This document shows, one piece after another, positions 1-7,566 of a stretch of DNA of 64,000 bases. The stretch lies in the NCBI RefSeq assembly GCF_900107855.1, contig NZ_FNRJ01000007.1, positions 62,001 through 126,000 of the forward strand, in the 5' to 3' direction. The position numbers and the translations under genes are program-made. This DNA is from Marinobacterium iners DSM 11526 (GTDB lineage: Bacteria; Pseudomonadota; Gammaproteobacteria; Pseudomonadales; Balneatricaceae). Each line of letters starts with the position of its first letter. Position 1 is the stretch's first letter. The notes beneath the pieces were generated by a model. That model saw only the letters and a list, made by a program, of their open reading frames with translations, was not told the origin of the DNA and made no database searches.

Positions 1-363
1 GCCTTCCGGCAAAGCATCCAGGTTATCATACTGGTTGCTGACAAAGGCATCGGTAGGCTGTTCACGTACACAGATGACCGGTAGTCCCAGTCCCTGCGGG
101 AACTCCATCGGCACGTCCTTCATGGAGTGTACGGCGATGTCGGCGCGGCCTTCCAGTAAGGCGTTTTCCAGCTCCTTGACGAACAGACCTTTGCCGCCGA
201 TCTTGGCCAGAGGCGTATCGAGAATCTTGTCACCGCGGGATTCGATTTTCAGCAACTCGATATGGATACCGGGGTGGTGGAGCTCCAGTTCTGCCTTGAC
301 GTATTCGGCCTGCCAGAGTGCCAACAGGCTGCGGCGGGTGGCGATGCGAATGGTTCTGCTCAT
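1..363 (-). CDS. hemC: Porphobilinogen deaminase (hydroxymethylbilane synthase), N-terminal part
   Basis: The reading frame starts with ATG at 363 and runs off the left edge, giving about 121 N-terminal residues of a family usually near 310. The enzyme polymerises four porphobilinogens into hydroxymethylbilane in cytoplasmic tetrapyrrole synthesis. The N-terminus carries the family pattern [15 protein letters not shown], a [13 protein letters not shown] segment around residue 55, and HSMKDVP around residues 79-85, which includes the catalytic aspartate (Asp83 here). The cysteine that holds the dipyrromethane cofactor lies outside the window. It is the first gene of a leftward unit, probably followed by hemD as in relatives. 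The identification is certain; only the C-terminal part is unseen. Confidence 0.97.
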   Translation of the reverse strand, partial: MSRTIRIATRRSLLALWQAEYVKAELELHHPGIHIELLKIESRGDKILDTPLAKIGGKGLFVKELENALLEGRADIAVHSMKDVPMEFPQGLGLPVICVREQPTDAFVSNQYDNLDALPEG

Positions 364-469
364 GATTGAATCCTTGTCAGCAGGCGGAGCCGAGCCGGAG
401 CGGGCTCCACCGGATCGAGTTGAATGATCGGCAGTGTAACAGAAAGTGGCACAGCGGTTGACTGATGCC

Positions 470-1246
470 TCAGCTCTGCTCTGGTACGCTGATTACCTGC
501 TCTAGTTCATGTGCTGCCTGACGCAGCAGCGGCTCGAATTGCAGCAGGTCATCGAGTGAGCTGCGAATCACGGGGGCGTGGGTGAACAGGCAGGCAACCA
601 GGCGACCTTGTGTATCCTTGACTGGAACGGCCACCGCTACCATGCCGTCGATGAACTCTTCATTGTCGACGGCCAATTGTTGTTCGGCGACATGCTTCAG
701 TTCGTCGAGCAGTTCTGCGGGATCGGTCAGGGTGTTGCGCGCAAACTGTTGCATGGGCAGCTTTTCAAGCATCAACTTGCGTTGACTGGCAGGCAGGTTG
801 GACAGGTAAAGCTTGCCGCTGGCGGTGCACCAGGCCGGGGTATGGCTGCCTACCGGCAGGTTGATCTGCAGCGGCCAGTTGGTCTGGACACGATCGAAAT
901 AGAGCATCTCGGTGCCATCGGGAATCGCCAAGCCGATGGTTTCTCGAATCTGGCCGGAGAGCCCTTCCAGAATGGCGCGGCGCTGGGCCTTGTGGCGGCT
1001 GGCGTAGATGATACCAAGCGCAACCTGGTGCAAACGTGCGCCGGGGACGACGAAACCGCGCATGTTGGTCTGCAGAAAACCTTCTTTTTCCAGCGTTTGA
1101 ATCAGACGATGGCCGGTGGCTTTGGGAATATCCAGTTGTTTCGACAGTTCTGCGGCGGTCATCGGATGGCCGGAGCTGGCTACTGTTTCGATGATTTCCA
1201 GAACCCGGAGAATCGAGGAGCCTTTTTCCCTGCGTGTGGTACTCAT
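470..1246 (-). CDS. IclR-family transcriptional regulator
   Basis: A 258-residue protein with an N-terminal winged helix-turn-helix (roughly residues 10-70, with [20 protein letters not shown] as the recognition region) followed by an IclR effector-binding domain to the C-terminus. I chose ATG at 1246; an in-frame TTG at 1264 would add six residues, and neither has a clear ribosome-binding site. A TATACT -10-like hexamer at 1282-1287 on this strand could start its own transcript. It is the last gene of the island, after the dehydrogenase gene mmsA but separated from it by a terminator. It is therefore the obvious local regulator of the transporter and dehydrogenases and the best candidate to bind the paired palindromes near 7345 and 7400. 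The effector is unknown; family members usually sense small carboxylates or aromatics. Confidence 0.92.
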   Translation of the reverse strand: MSTTRREKGSSILRVLEIIETVASSGHPMTAAELSKQLDIPKATGHRLIQTLEKEGFLQTNMRGFVVPGARLHQVALGIIYASRHKAQRRAILEGLSGQIRETIGLAIPDGTEMLYFDRVQTNWPLQINLPVGSHTPAWCTASGKLYLSNLPASQRKLMLEKLPMQQFARNTLTDPAELLDELKHVAEQQLAVDNEEFIDGMVAVAVPVKDTQGRLVACLFTHAPVIRSSLDDLLQFEPLLRQAAHELEQVISVPEQS

Positions 1247-1307
1247 AATGTTGGTCAGGTCCAAGGTTGCAATAGGTATTCAGTATATCGTGTTAACGGG
1301 TGGGCAT

Positions 1308-1331
1308 AAAAAAAGCCGCCTCATGGGCGGC
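1308..1331 (-). terminator. Rho-independent terminator after the mmsA operon
   Basis: Read leftward, GCCGCC (1326-1331) pairs with GGCGGC (1315-1320) across a five-base loop and is followed by seven T residues (1308-1314). It lies between the end of mmsA and the start of the IclR gene, so most island transcripts should stop before the regulator. Confidence 0.8.
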
Positions 1332-1415
1332 AAGAGCAGTACCTTGTTGGGACAGGGCAATCCACTTTATGTGTCGTCGTGGCAGGCATATCAGGTTGCA
1401 TGCCTCTGCGGCGAC

Positions 1416-1457
1416 CAGCCAGCCACAGTCTCCCGTCAGAGGCGGTGTGGCTGGCTG
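1416..1457. repeat. 12-bp perfect inverted repeat downstream of mmsA
   Basis: CAGCCAGCCACA (1416-1427) and TGTGGCTGGCTG (1446-1457) form a perfect 12-bp stem with an 18-base loop, starting eight bases past the mmsA stop codon. No T-run follows on either strand, so it is not a classical terminator. A role in mRNA 3'-end stabilisation, or backup to the terminator about 85 bases further on, is inferred. Confidence 0.6.
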
Positions 1458-1464
1458 CAAACGG

Positions 1465-2967
1465 TTACTTCATTGTCGGCATTGAGAACTCGGCGCCGGC
1501 ACGGATGCCGGTGGGCCAGCGGCGGGTCACGGTCTTCATGCGGGTGAAGAAACGTACACCGTCGGAGCCGTGCATGTTCAGGGGGCCGAATACGGAACGT
1601 TTCCAGCCACCGAAGCAGTGGAAGGCCATCGGCACCGGAATCGGCACGTTGATGCCGACCATGCCGACCTTGACGTTCTCCTCGAACTGGCGGGCGGTGT
1701 CGCCGTCGCGGGTAAACAGGGCCGTACCGTTGCCGTATTCGTGATCGTTGATCAGCTGCAGGGCTTCATCGAAACTGTTGACGCGCACGACCACCAGCAC
1801 CGGGCCGAAGATCTCTTCCTGGTAAATGCGCATCTCGGTGGTGACGTTGTCGAAAAGGGTTGGGCCGACAAAGAAGCCGTTCTCGTGGCCGTTTACTGTG
1901 AAGTTGCGACCGTCGGCAACCAGGGTGGCGCCTTCCTCTACGCCGCTATCGATGTAGGCCAGGATTTTCTGCTGATGTTCGCGGCTGACCACCGGGCCCA
2001 TGTGCGGCTCCTGCTCCTGACCCAGTCCGGGACCGACACGCATCTGGCCAATCTCGGTTTTCATCATCTCGACCAGGTTATCGGCTACTTCGTTACCGAC
2101 ACAGACCGCTACCGAGATCGCCATGCAGCGTTCACCGGCGGAGCCGTAGGCGGCACCCATCAGTGAGTTGACCACCTGTTCGGGATCGGCGTCCGGCATG
2201 ACCACCATGTGGTTCTTGGCGCCGCCCAGTGCCTGACAGCGCTTTCCGTGGGCCGATGCGGTGGCATAGATATATTCGGCGATGGGAGTGGAGCCGACGA
2301 AACTGACCGCCTGCACGCGCTCATCGGTGAGCAGCACGTCGACTGCTTCCTTGTCGCCGTTGACCAGGTTGAATACGCCCGCCGGCAGGCCGGCTTCGGC
2401 CAGCATTTCGGCGATGAACAGGGTGGCGCTCGGGTCCTTCTCGGACGGCTTCATAACGAAGGTGTTGCCGCAGGCGATTGCCACCGGGAACATCCACATG
2501 GGTACCATGGCCGGGAAGTTGAACGGGGAGATGCCGGCGCAGACGCCCAGCGGCTGCATCAGCGAGTCGGAGTCGATGTCACGCCCTACGTTGAGCGAGT
2601 GCTCACCCTTCTGCAGGTGGGGAATGCCACAGGCGAATTCGACCACTTCCATGCCGCGGGTGATTTCGCCCTGAGCGTCGGAGAACACTTTGCCGTGTTC
2701 CAGGGTGATTAGCTCGGCCAGCCTGTCCCGGTTTTCGTCCAGCAGCTGCTTGAACTTGAACATGACGCGGGCACGGACCACGGATGGGGTCTTGGACCAG
2801 GCCGGGAAGGCCGCCTCGGCGGCAGTAATCGCGCTGCGCGTCTCGTCGGCGGTGGACAGGGTGACGGTGCCGCTTTGTTCTCCGGTGGCCGGGTTGTAGA
2901 CCGGGGCAGTGCGGCTGGACTCGCTCGGGGTGCGGGTGTTGTTGATAAAGTTGGTCACGTTGGTCAT
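1465..2967 (-). CDS. mmsA: CoA-acylating methylmalonate-semialdehyde dehydrogenase (malonate-semialdehyde dehydrogenase-like)
   Basis: A 500-residue aldehyde dehydrogenase of the MmsA class, which oxidises (methyl)malonate semialdehyde with NAD+ and CoA to propionyl- or acetyl-CoA plus CO2. The start at ATG 2967 is set by an AGGA ribosome site about ten bases upstream; a longer frame to 3030 lacks support. Visible marks are the cofactor segment GISPFNFPAMVPMWM, the class-typical GGAKNHMVVMPDAD replacing the usual glutamate motif, and the catalytic cysteine in GSAGERCMAI (about Cys281). It sits 37 bases after the iron-type alcohol dehydrogenase gene on the same strand, so the alcohol dehydrogenase probably supplies its semialdehyde. 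No valine-degradation genes adjoin it, which favours a dedicated role in this island, such as 3-hydroxypropionate use (a DddC-like function). The enzyme class is certain; the physiological substrate is inferred. Confidence 0.95.
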   Translation of the reverse strand: MTNVTNFINNTRTPSESSRTAPVYNPATGEQSGTVTLSTADETRSAITAAEAAFPAWSKTPSVVRARVMFKFKQLLDENRDRLAELITLEHGKVFSDAQGEITRGMEVVEFACGIPHLQKGEHSLNVGRDIDSDSLMQPLGVCAGISPFNFPAMVPMWMFPVAIACGNTFVMKPSEKDPSATLFIAEMLAEAGLPAGVFNLVNGDKEAVDVLLTDERVQAVSFVGSTPIAEYIYATASAHGKRCQALGGAKNHMVVMPDADPEQVVNSLMGAAYGSAGERCMAISVAVCVGNEVADNLVEMMKTEIGQMRVGPGLGQEQEPHMGPVVSREHQQKILAYIDSGVEEGATLVADGRNFTVNGHENGFFVGPTLFDNVTTEMRIYQEEIFGPVLVVVRVNSFDEALQLINDHEYGNGTALFTRDGDTARQFEENVKVGMVGINVPIPVPMAFHCFGGWKRSVFGPLNMHGSDGVRFFTRMKTVTRRWPTGIRAGAEFSMPTMK

Positions 2968-3004
2968 CTGAGTATATTCCTGAGTCTTGTTATAAAAATT
3001 ATTG

Positions 3005-4171
3005 TTACTGCTGATTCCAGACAGCGGCATAGAGGTCGATCAATTCATCCACGCTGGGCACGCGGGGATTGTTGCCGGGAGAACCGGACGCCAGTGCCTG
3101 TTCGGCCATGGTGGCGCGCAGTTCGAAGTAGCGTGCTTCATCAATGCCGTAGGCGGCGGGGCTCGGCACTTCAAGCTCTTCGTTAAGGGCCCGCAGTTCG
3201 GCTACCAGCTTGGTGTTGGCGGTATCGGTGTCATCACTCTGCAGGGCGGCGCCGATGGCGCGGGCACAGTCGGCGTAGCGCTCCGGCGCGCTGTCCAGCG
3301 AGAAGGCGGTGACGGTGGGCAGCAGCATTGCGTTGGACAGACCGTGCGGCACATGGAAGAAGGCGCCTATAGGTCGGCTCATGCCGTGTACCAGCGCCAC
3401 TGAGGCAGCCGAGAAGGCAATGCCGGCCAGGGTTGAACCAAGCATCATCGCCTCGCGTGCTTCCCGGTTATCCGGTTGGTGATAGGCAGTACGCAGGTTC
3501 GGGCCGAGCAGCTTCATCGCCGCCAGTGCCTGGCTGTCGCTGTACGGGTTGGCCTTGGCACTGACATAGGCTTCGATGGCGTGGGTCAGGGCATCGATGC
3601 CGGTGTCGGCGGTGACGCGGGCCGGTACCGACAGGGTCAGTTCATAGTCGATCAGCGCGGCGGTCGGCATGAAGCCGAGACCGACGCAGAGCATCTTCTC
3701 ATCCTTGTCGGCATCGGTAATGATGGTGAAGCGGGTCGCTTCTGAGCCGGTGCCGGCGGTGGTCGGGATGGCGATGATCGGCAGGCCCTGCTCGCTGACA
3801 TCACGCGGGAACTTGTAGTCGCGCATCTGGCCGCCGAACTTGCCCAGGATCGAGATCGCCTTGGCTGAATCGATCGGGCTGCCGCCACCGAGGGCGATGA
3901 TCGCGTCGTAATTGCCCGCTTTGACTTTATCCACACCGGCCAGAATCGAGGCTTCAGTGGGTTCGGGCAGGGTGTCGGCAAAAAGGTCGCTGGCAACGCC
4001 GGCTTCGCTCAATGCTGCCTGCAGGTTATCCACATAACCCAGCTTGACCATCATCGGATCGGAAATGATCAGTGGGTTGCTGCAGCCCAAAGCCGCCAGT
4101 ACTTCAGGAGCCTTGCGGCTGGCGCCGGCACCTACTTCCATCAGGCGGGGTAGAATGATTCGGTTGCTCAT
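3005..4171 (-). CDS. Iron-containing (group III) alcohol dehydrogenase
   Basis: A 388-residue NAD(P)-dependent dehydrogenase of the FucO/DddB/4-hydroxybutyrate dehydrogenase superfamily. The nucleotide-binding motif GGGSPIDSAKAI lies at 95-106, and the metal ligands are at the expected spacing: Asp193, His197, His262 and His276 (GIDALTHA, VHGMSRP, FHVPHG). The start at ATG 4171 has GGAG upstream. The gene lies between the TRAP permease dctM (18 bases upstream) and mmsA (37 bases downstream), so all are probably co-transcribed. Its product is expected to oxidise a hydroxy-acid or alcohol imported by the transporter to an aldehyde for MmsA. By analogy with DddB of marine DMSP degraders the substrate could be 3-hydroxypropionate; other short hydroxy-acids are possible. 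The family assignment is firm; the substrate is inference. Confidence 0.93.
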   Translation of the reverse strand: MSNRIILPRLMEVGAGASRKAPEVLAALGCSNPLIISDPMMVKLGYVDNLQAALSEAGVASDLFADTLPEPTEASILAGVDKVKAGNYDAIIALGGGSPIDSAKAISILGKFGGQMRDYKFPRDVSEQGLPIIAIPTTAGTGSEATRFTIITDADKDEKMLCVGLGFMPTAALIDYELTLSVPARVTADTGIDALTHAIEAYVSAKANPYSDSQALAAMKLLGPNLRTAYHQPDNREAREAMMLGSTLAGIAFSAASVALVHGMSRPIGAFFHVPHGLSNAMLLPTVTAFSLDSAPERYADCARAIGAALQSDDTDTANTKLVAELRALNEELEVPSPAAYGIDEARYFELRATMAEQALASGSPGNNPRVPSVDELIDLYAAVWNQQ

Positions 4172-4189
4172 TGTTATTCTCCGAAAGGG

Positions 4190-5545
4190 TCAGTTTGAAT
4201 AGGCCATGGAAGGCAGCCAGGTCACGATCTGCTGCCAGTAGAAAACGATCGACAGTCCTACCAATTGCAGTGCGATAAAGGGTAGTACGCCACGGTAGAT
4301 GGTGCCGACGGTGATCCCCTCGGGGGCCACGCCTTTCATGTAAAACAGGGCGAAACCCACCGGCGGGGTCAGGAACGACGTCTGCAGGCAGACAGCGAAC
4401 AGGATGGTGAACCAGACCAGATCGAAACCGAGGCCGGACACCACCGGGGCCACCAGCGGCAGGATGATCAGGGTCAGCTCGATCCAGTCGAGGAAGAAGC
4501 CGAGTACGAAGGTCACCAGCAGAATGCAGATCACGATGCCGGTGGGGCTGAACGGCAGACCGGTCAGCGCCGATTCGATCAGCTCGTCACCACCCAGGCC
4601 GCGAAGTACCAGCGAGAATGCCGTCGCGCCAAGCAACAGAGCGAAGATGAACGCCGTGGTTTTGGTGGTCTCGCGGCAGACTTCATAGAGCACCTGCAGG
4701 TTGACGCGCTTCTTGATTACTGCCAGCAGGGTTGCACCGGCGGCACCGACGCCGGACGCCTCGGTGGGGGTGGCGATACCGGCGAAGATGGAACCCAGCA
4801 CCGCCAGGATCAGACCGGCAGCAGGCAATACGGTGACAAACACCTTTGCAACCAGCAGCGGCGTCACCGGCTCTGCGTCGTCCGGGGCTGGCGCGGCCTG
4901 GGGACGCAGAAGTCCCACGGCAAAGATGTAACCGATATAGAGCGCGGCGAGCAGCAGACCCGGAAAGAGTGCGCCGAGGAAAAGGTCGCCCACCGGCACG
5001 CCCAGCCGGTCGCCCATCATCACCAGCATGATACTGGGCGGAATCAGAATGCCCAGGGTACCGGTGGAACAGACTGTGCCGCAGGCCAGTTCGTGGCTGT
5101 AGCCCTGGCGCATCATCATCGGGATGCCAAGCAGCGCCAGCAACACCACGGACGCACCGATAATGCCGGTAGAGGCCGCCAATAACAGCCCGACGAAGGT
5201 GACGGTGATCGCCAGCCCGCCGCGGACGCGACCGAACAGGCGCACCAGATTGGTCATCAGGTCTTCGGCGATACCGGAGCGGTCCAGCATCAGGCCCATG
5301 AAGACAAACATCGGCAGGGCAACCAGCACCCAGTTGGTCATTACGTTCCAGATGCGGGGGACGGTGATTGAAACGTATTCCCAGTCGATGCCGATCCAGG
5401 CGTCCCACATCTGGTCGGCCATCATGGAGATAATGGCAAAGATCAGTGCCACGCCGCCCAGTACCCAGGCAACCGGGAAACCGGTGAACAGCAGCACAAT
5501 AAAGCTGGCGAACATGGTGATGGCGAGAATTTCATTAATTTCCAC
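4190..5545 (-). CDS. dctM: TRAP transporter large permease subunit (DctM family)
   Basis: A roughly 451-residue, very hydrophobic protein with about a dozen membrane segments and DctM-family blocks, including MFVFMGLMLDRSGIAEDL near the N-terminus, a GTLGILIPPSIMLVMMG re-entrant-type loop, and FLDWIELTLIILPLVAPV near the C-terminus. With DctQ and DctP it forms a sodium-driven secondary transporter for organic acids in the inner membrane. The start is taken as GTG 5545 because AGGAG lies eight bases before it; the longer frame to 5605 lies inside dctQ. It overlaps the end of dctQ by 11 bases, which indicates translational coupling. At about 450 residues it is slightly longer than typical DctM proteins because of an Ala/Pro/Asp-rich cytoplasmic loop in the middle. 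Confidence 0.95.
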   Translation of the reverse strand: MEINEILAITMFASFIVLLFTGFPVAWVLGGVALIFAIISMMADQMWDAWIGIDWEYVSITVPRIWNVMTNWVLVALPMFVFMGLMLDRSGIAEDLMTNLVRLFGRVRGGLAITVTFVGLLLAASTGIIGASVVLLALLGIPMMMRQGYSHELACGTVCSTGTLGILIPPSIMLVMMGDRLGVPVGDLFLGALFPGLLLAALYIGYIFAVGLLRPQAAPAPDDAEPVTPLLVAKVFVTVLPAAGLILAVLGSIFAGIATPTEASGVGAAGATLLAVIKKRVNLQVLYEVCRETTKTTAFIFALLLGATAFSLVLRGLGGDELIESALTGLPFSPTGIVICILLVTFVLGFFLDWIELTLIILPLVAPVVSGLGFDLVWFTILFAVCLQTSFLTPPVGFALFYMKGVAPEGITVGTIYRGVLPFIALQLVGLSIVFYWQQIVTWLPSMAYSN

Positions 5546-6173
5546 GGGCTTTCTCCTCGCTGATTCGTATTGTCCGGGGGAAACCGAACAGTAGCGCGCA
5601 GACACGGCTCAGGCGTGACAGCATGGCAAGCAGCAGCAGCGCAAAGCCGAGCACCAGTACCGCCTTGATCGCCCAGCGGTAGGGCAGCCCGCCCGGTGCC
5701 ATGGAAATTTCGCTCATCTCGAAGGAGTACTGCACAAAGGGGATGGCGTACCAGAGTACGACCAGGGCAAAGGGCAGCAACAGGAACAGGATGCCGAGCA
5801 GCTCTATAACGGCCTGGGTCTTCAGACCAAGGCGTTCATGCAACAGGTCCACCCTGACGTGGTCATCGAGCACATAGCAGAAGGAGAGGCCGACCAGCCA
5901 GCCGATGGAGTAAAGGTGCCACTGCAGCTCCTCCAGCTCGATATGGCCCTCACCGAAGGCGTAGCGCAGCACCACGTTGATCATGATGACCAACATAAGC
6001 AGTGGCCAGCTCCAGTGAGCGATGGCTGAGATTGTGCCTATAACCGCGTCGAAGCTGCGTGACAGACGTGTATGGGGCAGCTCGGTGTGATGGATCAGCT
6101 GTTCCATGTCGAAGTTGTCAGGGCTTGGTGCCTCGTCGGCGTAGACCGGGGCAGGTGTTGTCAGTTGATTCAT
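5535..6173 (-). CDS. dctQ: TRAP transporter small permease subunit (DctQ family)
   Basis: A 212-residue membrane protein with about four hydrophobic segments beginning near residue 50 (SWPLLMLVIMINVVLRY), plus the family-typical LEELQWHLYSIGWLVG and DDHVRVDLLHERL. It partners DctM in the membrane. The start at ATG 6173 follows GGAG. The first 45 or so residues form a hydrophilic, proline- and acid-rich extension not seen in the shortest family members, so the protein is longer than the usual 160-180. Its stop codon overlaps the dctM start. It lies between the binding-protein gene and dctM, the standard P-Q-M order. Confidence 0.92.
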   Translation of the reverse strand: MNQLTTPAPVYADEAPSPDNFDMEQLIHHTELPHTRLSRSFDAVIGTISAIAHWSWPLLMLVIMINVVLRYAFGEGHIELEELQWHLYSIGWLVGLSFCYVLDDHVRVDLLHERLGLKTQAVIELLGILFLLLPFALVVLWYAIPFVQYSFEMSEISMAPGGLPYRWAIKAVLVLGFALLLLAMLSRLSRVCALLFGFPRTIRISEEKARGN

Positions 6174-6250
6174 GTCTGGACTCCGGTGATACCTGAACAG
6201 TAGGAAGGGACGGGCGGCTCCCGCCCCTTCGCTGGCAATTCAGCAGCGCC

Positions 6251-7315
6251 TTACAGCGATCCCAGCTCTTTCCACTGGTCGTATCCCTGACGGAAGTCCT
6301 GAATCGAGGTATACACCTCCTTGAACATCGGGTCGGTGCTCGAAGTTTCCTGCATCACTTCGTTGGTGGCGTTTTCCAGTGCCTCCATCAGTGCAGGGCT
6401 CAAGCGGTGCGGTGTTACACCCTTGGCGCCGAAGCCTGCCAGTTTTTCGCCCTGCAGAGATTCGCTGTAGGCCAGGCCGCGGAAAGTGGCGGCGGTACAG
6501 GCAGTCTCGATCAGGGTCTGGTTCTGTTTGCTCAGGCCGTTCCAGACATCGGTGTTGACCACCAGATGGGACGCGGTAAACGGCTGGTGCCAGCCCGGGA
6601 AGTAGTTGTGTTTGGCGACCTTGTCAAAACCGAGCATCTCGTCGATCGCCGGCGTGGCAAATTCGGTGGCGTCGATGGCACCTTTCTCCAATGCCGGGAA
6701 AATTTCACCGCCAGGGATGACCGTGACCGAGGCGCCCAGTTTCTGCAGTACCTTGCCGCCGATACCTGCAAAACGGATCTTCAGGCCCTGGAGATCTTCT
6801 GGCGTATTGATCTCCTTGCGAAACCAGCCAGCTGTTTCAGCACCGGTGATGGAGCAGAGGATCGGATGGATGTTATGCGGGGCGTAAAGCTTTTCGGCCA
6901 GCTGATGACCACCGCCTTCGTACCACCAGGCGCTGTAGCCCATAGGATCCATGCCGAAAGGCACGGCGGCAAACAGAGCGGCGGCTGGCATCTTGCCCTG
7001 ATCGTAGGCTAGCCAGGCGAAACCGGCGGGAATCTGTTTGTTCTTGACCGCTTCGGTGATTTGAAAGGACGGCACGATTTTGCCCGGCTCGTATACCTTG
7101 ATCTGGGCTTCTCCGCCACTGGCTTCCTTCAGGGACTCCTCGACCAAGCGAATGGGGTTGCCTAAACCCGGCCAGTTGGTATTGAACACCGCCTGAACTT
7201 TCCAGCGCACCTGGTCGTCGGCGGCCTGAATGGCGGTACTGAAACTGGACGCCAGCACGGCGCCGGTTAGCAGGGCGAGTGAGTGTTTGGTCAGGGAGCG
7301 TGTGAACGGTTTCAT
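6251..7315 (-). CDS. dctP: TRAP transporter periplasmic substrate-binding protein (DctP family)
   Basis: A 354-residue protein with a clear Sec signal peptide (positive start MKPFTRSLTK, hydrophobic core, cleavage predicted after Ala31 in AIQA-ADD). The mature part has the DctP/TakP-like signature: a WFRKEI...LQGLKIRFAG region whose arginine usually pairs with a substrate carboxylate, then VIPGGEIFPALEKGAIDATE and NYFPGWHQP. That sub-pattern resembles binding proteins for 2-oxo- or hydroxy-carboxylates, but the ligand cannot be read from sequence. The start at ATG 7315 has AAGGAA upstream. It is the first gene of the island operon, and its promoter region carries two matched palindromes. Confidence 0.94.
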   Translation of the reverse strand: MKPFTRSLTKHSLALLTGAVLASSFSTAIQAADDQVRWKVQAVFNTNWPGLGNPIRLVEESLKEASGGEAQIKVYEPGKIVPSFQITEAVKNKQIPAGFAWLAYDQGKMPAAALFAAVPFGMDPMGYSAWWYEGGGHQLAEKLYAPHNIHPILCSITGAETAGWFRKEINTPEDLQGLKIRFAGIGGKVLQKLGASVTVIPGGEIFPALEKGAIDATEFATPAIDEMLGFDKVAKHNYFPGWHQPFTASHLVVNTDVWNGLSKQNQTLIETACTAATFRGLAYSESLQGEKLAGFGAKGVTPHRLSPALMEALENATNEVMQETSSTDPMFKEVYTSIQDFRQGYDQWKELGSL

Positions 7316-7337
7316 ATCAGTTCCTTTTTGTTATTTT

Positions 7338-7352
7338 GAGACTATAAGTCTC
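7338..7352. promoter_or_regulatory. Proximal palindromic operator of the dctP operon
   Basis: GAGACTATAAGTCTC is a near-perfect 15-bp palindrome 22 bases before the dctP start codon. It covers the predicted transcription start (about 7350), so a bound regulator would be expected to repress. Its flanks (ATTTT before, GTT after) match the distal copy read in the opposite direction. Confidence 0.72.
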
Positions 7353-7356
7353 GTTA

Positions 7357-7385
7357 TTTATGATATTGCCTTGAGGTTATGTCAA
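7357..7385 (-). promoter_or_regulatory. Sigma70 promoter of the dctPQM-adh-mmsA operon
   Basis: On the minus strand, a perfect -35 TTGACA (7380-7385), a 17-base spacer and CATAAA (7357-7362) as the -10. The predicted start near 7350 falls in the proximal palindrome, and the distal palindrome lies just upstream of the -35. The near-consensus -35 suggests a strong promoter held down by repression. Confidence 0.68.
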
Positions 7386-7392
7386 TTAAAAT

Positions 7393-7407
7393 GAGATTTA
7401 AAGTCTC
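7393..7407. promoter_or_regulatory. Distal palindromic operator of the dctP operon
   Basis: GAGATTTAAAGTCTC lies 55 bp centre-to-centre from the proximal palindrome. Read on the other strand it gives GAGACTTTAAATCTC with an ATTTT flank, matching the proximal site at 13 of 15 positions. Paired sites of this kind suit the dimer-of-dimers binding common in IclR regulators. Confidence 0.68.
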
Positions 7408-7566
7408 AAAATAATACTAAAGTATTGTGGTTGGGTGGTTTTGGCTGGCAAGCAACCGGAATCGGTATTGACCATGCTGTTGGTCGGAAAGGGCTGTATA
7501 ATCAACTCATCGACATTCACCGGTCCGCTTGTTTGGGCCGATTCAGCGTCAGCGAGGTAGAGGTGT

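Noticed and set aside
578-1309. A 243-codon plus-strand frame opposite the IclR gene
   Set aside because: It is a mirror of the regulator gene with no domain pattern or ribosome site.
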